Below, piece by piece: positions 47,536 through 50,997 of a DNA stretch of 50,997 bases. The notes beneath the pieces were generated by a model. The model was not told where the DNA came from, searched no databases, and saw nothing but the letters and a program-made list of their open reading frames with translations. Source of the DNA: Coriobacteriia bacterium (GTDB taxonomy: Bacteria > Actinomycetota > Coriobacteriia > Anaerosomatales > Anaerosomataceae); NCBI GenBank assembly GCA_016926975.1, contig JAFGNP010000053.1, positions 1-50,997 of the forward strand. Reading direction: 5' to 3'. A program made the position numbers and the translations under genes. Each line of letters begins with the position of its first letter. Position 1 is the first letter of the stretch.

Positions 47536-49661
47536 AAAGACTCGGCGTCGGGCTCGACGATCGGCAGGTCCAGGACGAAGCGGGTGCCGTTCTTCATGTC
47601 GTCAACGTAGGCCGACCCGCCGTGTGCCTCGGCCACGACCCGCACGATGTAGAGTCCCAGGCCCATCCCGGGCGTTCCGGCCGATGCCTCCCCACGGGCT
47701 CCACGCGCGAAGAGGGTCTTACGCTGGTCCTCGGGGATCCCTGGTCCGTCGTCCTCCACGCCGATGATGGCCCGTCCGTCACGAGCGGTCACCTCTACCC
47801 GGACCTTCCCTTCCGGCGGACCGTGCTTGATGGCGTTCCCGACGAGATTGGTGATCGCCTGCTCGAGTCGGACGACATCGCCGAGAACGGTGATGTCGGG
47901 CTCTGTCGCTGTGAAGATCTGCTGCTCTGCGCTCAGCCGAAGTGATGTTGCCACGCCTTCGACCAGCGCTCCGAGGTCGACAGGTCTGAGGACCTTCGGG
48001 GCGAAGACCCGTTCGGCGCGGGTCGCGTGCAACAGGTCGTCAAGCAGGTCCTCCATCCTCTGTGCCGCGCGCTGTGCACCCTCGATCGCACTAGTCCGGC
48101 GCTCCTCGTCGAGCGGCTTGCCCAGGATGTCGAGGTAGCCTCGAACGACGGTCAACGGGCTTCGCAGGTCGTGTGAGACGAGTGACAGCACCTCTTCCCG
48201 GAGAGCTTCCAGCCGACGCTCCTCCGTGATGTTCCGGGCCGAGATGACGTAGTCGTGGCCTGCGGGATCGATGGAAGCAACGCTCAGCTCGATCCAGCGG
48301 TCCGATTGGTCGGGCGCAACGACCCGTGCGACCACAGGAGCCTCTTGCCTCTTGGCCGCGATGTCGGGCAGCTTCAGAGGGGTGCCATCCTCGGCAAGTA
48401 GCGTGACTCCCGAGAAGAGTCCCTCGGGTTCAGCCCGCAGCAGATCGCCTAGTTGCAGGCCGAGAAAGTGGGCAGCCGCGGGGTTAGCGATCTCCACCAC
48501 ACCGCCTCTGACGAGGATCTTGACCTCTGGCGACTCCTCGACGACAGTCCGGAATGCGCGTTCGGCTGATAGGGCCTGCTCCCCGGCCTCGATCAGTTCA
48601 GACTGGTTGATGCGCAGCTGGGTCATGAGGTCCTTAATCACCTGCGCGAGGTCAGCGAAGTCGTCCGGGAGCGTGGGATCCACCAGCAGCTCCTCATCGG
48701 TGCGGAGGCCCTGAAGGGCAAGATACCCCTGCTCTTGCAGGTAGGTGATGAATTTGCGCAGCGGGCGTCCGACGGTGCGACTCAGGACTACGCCGAGCAG
48801 GTAGCCGACGCCGAGTGTGACTAGACCGAGTACGAGCGGCACCAGGAAGACGAACGGCGCCCGTCCGTCACCGAGCCAGGGATCCGGGCGGGTGATCTCT
48901 AGGGACAGCGCAGGGTTCCCATCGACGCCGGTCATAGTCGCTCGCGTGAGGAGGTTGCCGTCGCGCAAGCGGGTCATCACGGAGGAGAAACCCTCGGGAT
49001 GTGCGGCGTCGCGCCACTTGCCGTCGTCGTCGGCGGAAGTGTTGCGCAGGGTCACCGTCACATCCTGGACCCCACAGGCGGCGAGTTCCTCCGTAGTGAC
49101 GCTGCGGGCTACCGCGAGTGTGCCGACCGAGGTCGCCGGGGGATCGCCGACCACGGGGCGAAGAGCCACCACCGCAGGACCGCTCGGCAGCGAGAAGGGG
49201 CCGAGCATCCCGCCGGGGTTTTCGTCGGCGAGCTTGAGGAGGGCAGAGATATCCTCCGCGTCACCGAACGAGTTGATGACGGTGCCTCTCCCGTCGGCCC
49301 ACACCACGGTGTCCGCCGCTGCCCTTTCGGCCAACCAGGGATCGAACTCCGCGTATACGAACTCCTCGCTGGGCGATACCGTCCGATCGTAGAACTCACG
49401 CCATTCGGTGAAGCCCACCACCAGAGCGTCGAGTGCGTCCGCCTGAAGGCCGAGTACGTAACGCACCTCGGTCAGCTGACGCTGCGAGTCGGCCGCAGTG
49501 AGAGAGCGGGTGTAGGAGGACAGGCCCAGTCCCACGACCGTGGCGGTCACCACGAAGACGAAGCCTGTGGTGATGACGATGCTGGCTGTCAGTCGGGTTG
49601 ACAGGCGTGCAGGGGCGAGGCGGTGTAGCCATCCTCCCCCAGGCGCTGTCCGAGATGCCAT
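47532..49661 (-). CDS. Sensor histidine kinase (CHASE4-like sensor, TM, PAS, HisKA, HATPase_c)
   Basis: Two TM segments flanking an extracellular domain (DALVVGFTEWREFYDR...NSFGDAEDI), SLVSHDLRSPLTVVRGYLDIL H-box, GVEDDGPGIPED, GMGLGLYIVRVVAEAHGG. Confidence 0.92.
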   Translation of the reverse strand: MASRTAPGGGWLHRLAPARLSTRLTASIVITTGFVFVVTATVVGLGLSSYTRSLTAADSQRQLTEVRYVLGLQADALDALVVGFTEWREFYDRTVSPSEEFVYAEFDPWLAERAAADTVVWADGRGTVINSFGDAEDISALLKLADENPGGMLGPFSLPSGPAVVALRPVVGDPPATSVGTLAVARSVTTEELAACGVQDVTVTLRNTSADDDGKWRDAAHPEGFSSVMTRLRDGNLLTRATMTGVDGNPALSLEITRPDPWLGDGRAPFVFLVPLVLGLVTLGVGYLLGVVLSRTVGRPLRKFITYLQEQGYLALQGLRTDEELLVDPTLPDDFADLAQVIKDLMTQLRINQSELIEAGEQALSAERAFRTVVEESPEVKILVRGGVVEIANPAAAHFLGLQLGDLLRAEPEGLFSGVTLLAEDGTPLKLPDIAAKRQEAPVVARVVAPDQSDRWIELSVASIDPAGHDYVISARNITEERRLEALREEVLSLVSHDLRSPLTVVRGYLDILGKPLDEERRTSAIEGAQRAAQRMEDLLDDLLHATRAERVFAPKVLRPVDLGALVEGVATSLRLSAEQQIFTATEPDITVLGDVVRLEQAITNLVGNAIKHGPPEGKVRVEVTARDGRAIIGVEDDGPGIPEDQRKTLFARGARGEASAGTPGMGLGLYIVRVVAEAHGGSAYVDDMKNGTRFVLDLPIVEPDAESF

Positions 49662-49779
49662 TCCTACCCCTCGTCTGTTGACGCAGCTAGTCGGGCCGTG
49701 CCAGGGCCGACTCAATGGCTGGCTCCAAGTCTACCCTTCCTTCGGGCGTGCCGACATAGGAGGCCGCAACGGCCGCGCC

Positions 49780-49841
49780 TTGACGAAAGGGCCGAGCGTG
49801 GATTAGCATGGGAGCAAGAAGGAGTTAGTATGTACTAACTC
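49780..49841 (+). promoter_or_regulatory. feoAB candidate promoter and palindromic operator
   Basis: TTGACG (49780) and TAGCAT (49804) with 18-bp spacing; perfect 9-2-9 palindrome GAGTTAGTA-TG-TACTAACTC (49822-49841) just downstream. Confidence 0.55.
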
Positions 49842-49860
49842 TGCCGTCAGGAGACTAGAC

Positions 49861-50169
49861 ATGGCCCCCAGGTCTCGACATCATCGCACGGGTCCTCGCG
49901 GCTTCGGCCGGGGTGGCTTCGGTCGATTTGCACAGGAGATGCCGGGAACGCTTGCGTGTCTGACTCCCGGTAACAGCGCGGTGATCGAGTCCATAGAATG
50001 TCCGAATGCGAGAGCGCAGGCCCTGCGCTTCGGAATGGGCGAAGGCGCAACCGTGAGTTGCGTGACGGTCATACCGTCCGGGCCTCTCGTGCTGCGCTCG
50101 GGCAGGCAGGAGATCGCGGTCGGCCGGGGGCTCGCGCGGCGGATTCGTGTGCGCCAAGCGGCGGTATGA
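49861..50169 (+). CDS. feoA: FeoA-domain ferrous iron transport protein
   Basis: C-terminal FeoA-like SH3 fold pattern (SAVIESIECPNARAQALRFGMGEGATVSCVTVIPSGPLVLRSGRQEIAVGRGLARRIRV) adjacent to feoB. Confidence 0.85.
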   Translation: MAPRSRHHRTGPRGFGRGGFGRFAQEMPGTLACLTPGNSAVIESIECPNARAQALRFGMGEGATVSCVTVIPSGPLVLRSGRQEIAVGRGLARRIRVRQAAV

Positions 50170-50170
50170 G

Positions 50171-50997
50171 GTGGGCGCCGGCTCGAAGGCGTCTGCCGTA
50201 GCCGGGCAGATCGCGACGCGGACCCTTGTTCTGGCGGGCAATCCCAATGTCGGCAAGTCGGTGTTCTTCAACCATCTGACCGGCACCTACGTCGATGTGA
50301 GCAACTTCCCCGGCACCACCGTTGAGATCATGCGGGGACGTCACGGCGAGTGGGAGGTCCTGGACACGCCGGGCGTCTACGGCATCGGTTCGTTCAACGA
50401 CGAAGAGACCGTCGCCAGGGACGTGATCCTGGCCGCTGACGTCGTCGTCAATGTCGTCGATGCGGTCCATCCCGAGCGCGATCTGTTCCTTACGCTGCAC
50501 CTTATCGACCTTGGCCTGCCTATGATCGTGGCTCTCAACATGGCCGACGAGGCCCGCAAGCAGGGCGTCGCGATCGACAGGGACCTGCTCGAAGACCTGC
50601 TCGGGGTGTCTGTGGTGGAGACCGTAGCGGTGTCGGGAGTCGGTTTCGACGAGCTCGCAGAGCGACTTCCGCAGGCCCGCAGAGGTCATGCGGACTACGC
50701 CCTTGAGGTCGACATACTGCAGATCGCCTCACGTGTCGGCACTAGAGCCGAGGCGCTTCTGGTGCTCGAAGGGGACGAGATGATGGCCGAGCGCCACGGC
50801 CTCGAGCCAGGCACGCAGCGCGACGAGATCTACTCCCGCCGACGGGATCGCGTGAACGACATCATCGGTCATGTTGTCACCGCGTCGGACGAGGGCCTTG
50901 ATATGAGCGCCCGGATCTCGCGGATGATGCTGAACCCCGTGACAGGCGTCCCCCTGCTCGCTCTGTTGCTGGCTGTGGTGTACGTGGTTCTCGGCCG
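50171..50997 (+). CDS. feoB: Ferrous iron transporter FeoB, N-terminal part (runs off the window end)
   Basis: LAGNPNVGKSVFFNHLTGTYVDVSNFPGTTVEIMRG, LDTPGVYGIGSFNDEETVARD, ALNMADEARKQG; GTG start assumed. Confidence 0.95.
   Translation, partial: MGAGSKASAVAGQIATRTLVLAGNPNVGKSVFFNHLTGTYVDVSNFPGTTVEIMRGRHGEWEVLDTPGVYGIGSFNDEETVARDVILAADVVVNVVDAVHPERDLFLTLHLIDLGLPMIVALNMADEARKQGVAIDRDLLEDLLGVSVVETVAVSGVGFDELAERLPQARRGHADYALEVDILQIASRVGTRAEALLVLEGDEMMAERHGLEPGTQRDEIYSRRRDRVNDIIGHVVTASDEGLDMSARISRMMLNPVTGVPLLALLLAVVYVVLG

Overview
This window is from a high-GC, actinobacterial-looking chromosome (class Coriobacteriia or a relative is my inference from gene order) and contains the replication-origin region. 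Left of the origin, all on the minus strand, lies [GHKL-ATPase/HTH gene]-dnaA-dnaN-recF-dciA(DUF721)-gyrB-[2-TM protein]-gyrA. It is followed by a HAD phosphatase and a HlyD/MacB-type ABC export cassette. Right of the origin, on the plus strand, lies rpmH-rnpA-yidD-yidC-khpB(jag)-rsmG-parA-parB-YtxH-like-addB-like-addA-like. DnaA boxes form two clusters: one between the GHKL gene and rpmH, and one between dnaA and dnaN. Two parS sites lie in front of rsmG, one of them overlapping its start codon. The left end carries an ABC-2 exporter, tRNA-Ala, a 2919-aa cyclic beta-1,2-glucan synthase-like protein (GT84+GH94), an SDR, tRNA-Ile, a YjbQ-family protein and a bifunctional-nuclease-family protein. 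The right end carries rlmN, a membrane-anchored multiheme cytochrome c, a DegP/HtrA protease, a Glu-Pro-repeat membrane protein, ddl, a CHASE4-type sensor kinase and the start of a feoAB operon with a palindromic candidate operator. The most unusual items are the GHKL ATPase/winged-helix gene between oriC and dnaA, the bipartite origin with a DnaA-trio-like element, the CxCH heme motif in the cytochrome, and the palindromes in front of gyrB and feoA. No CRISPR array, transposon or prophage was recognised.
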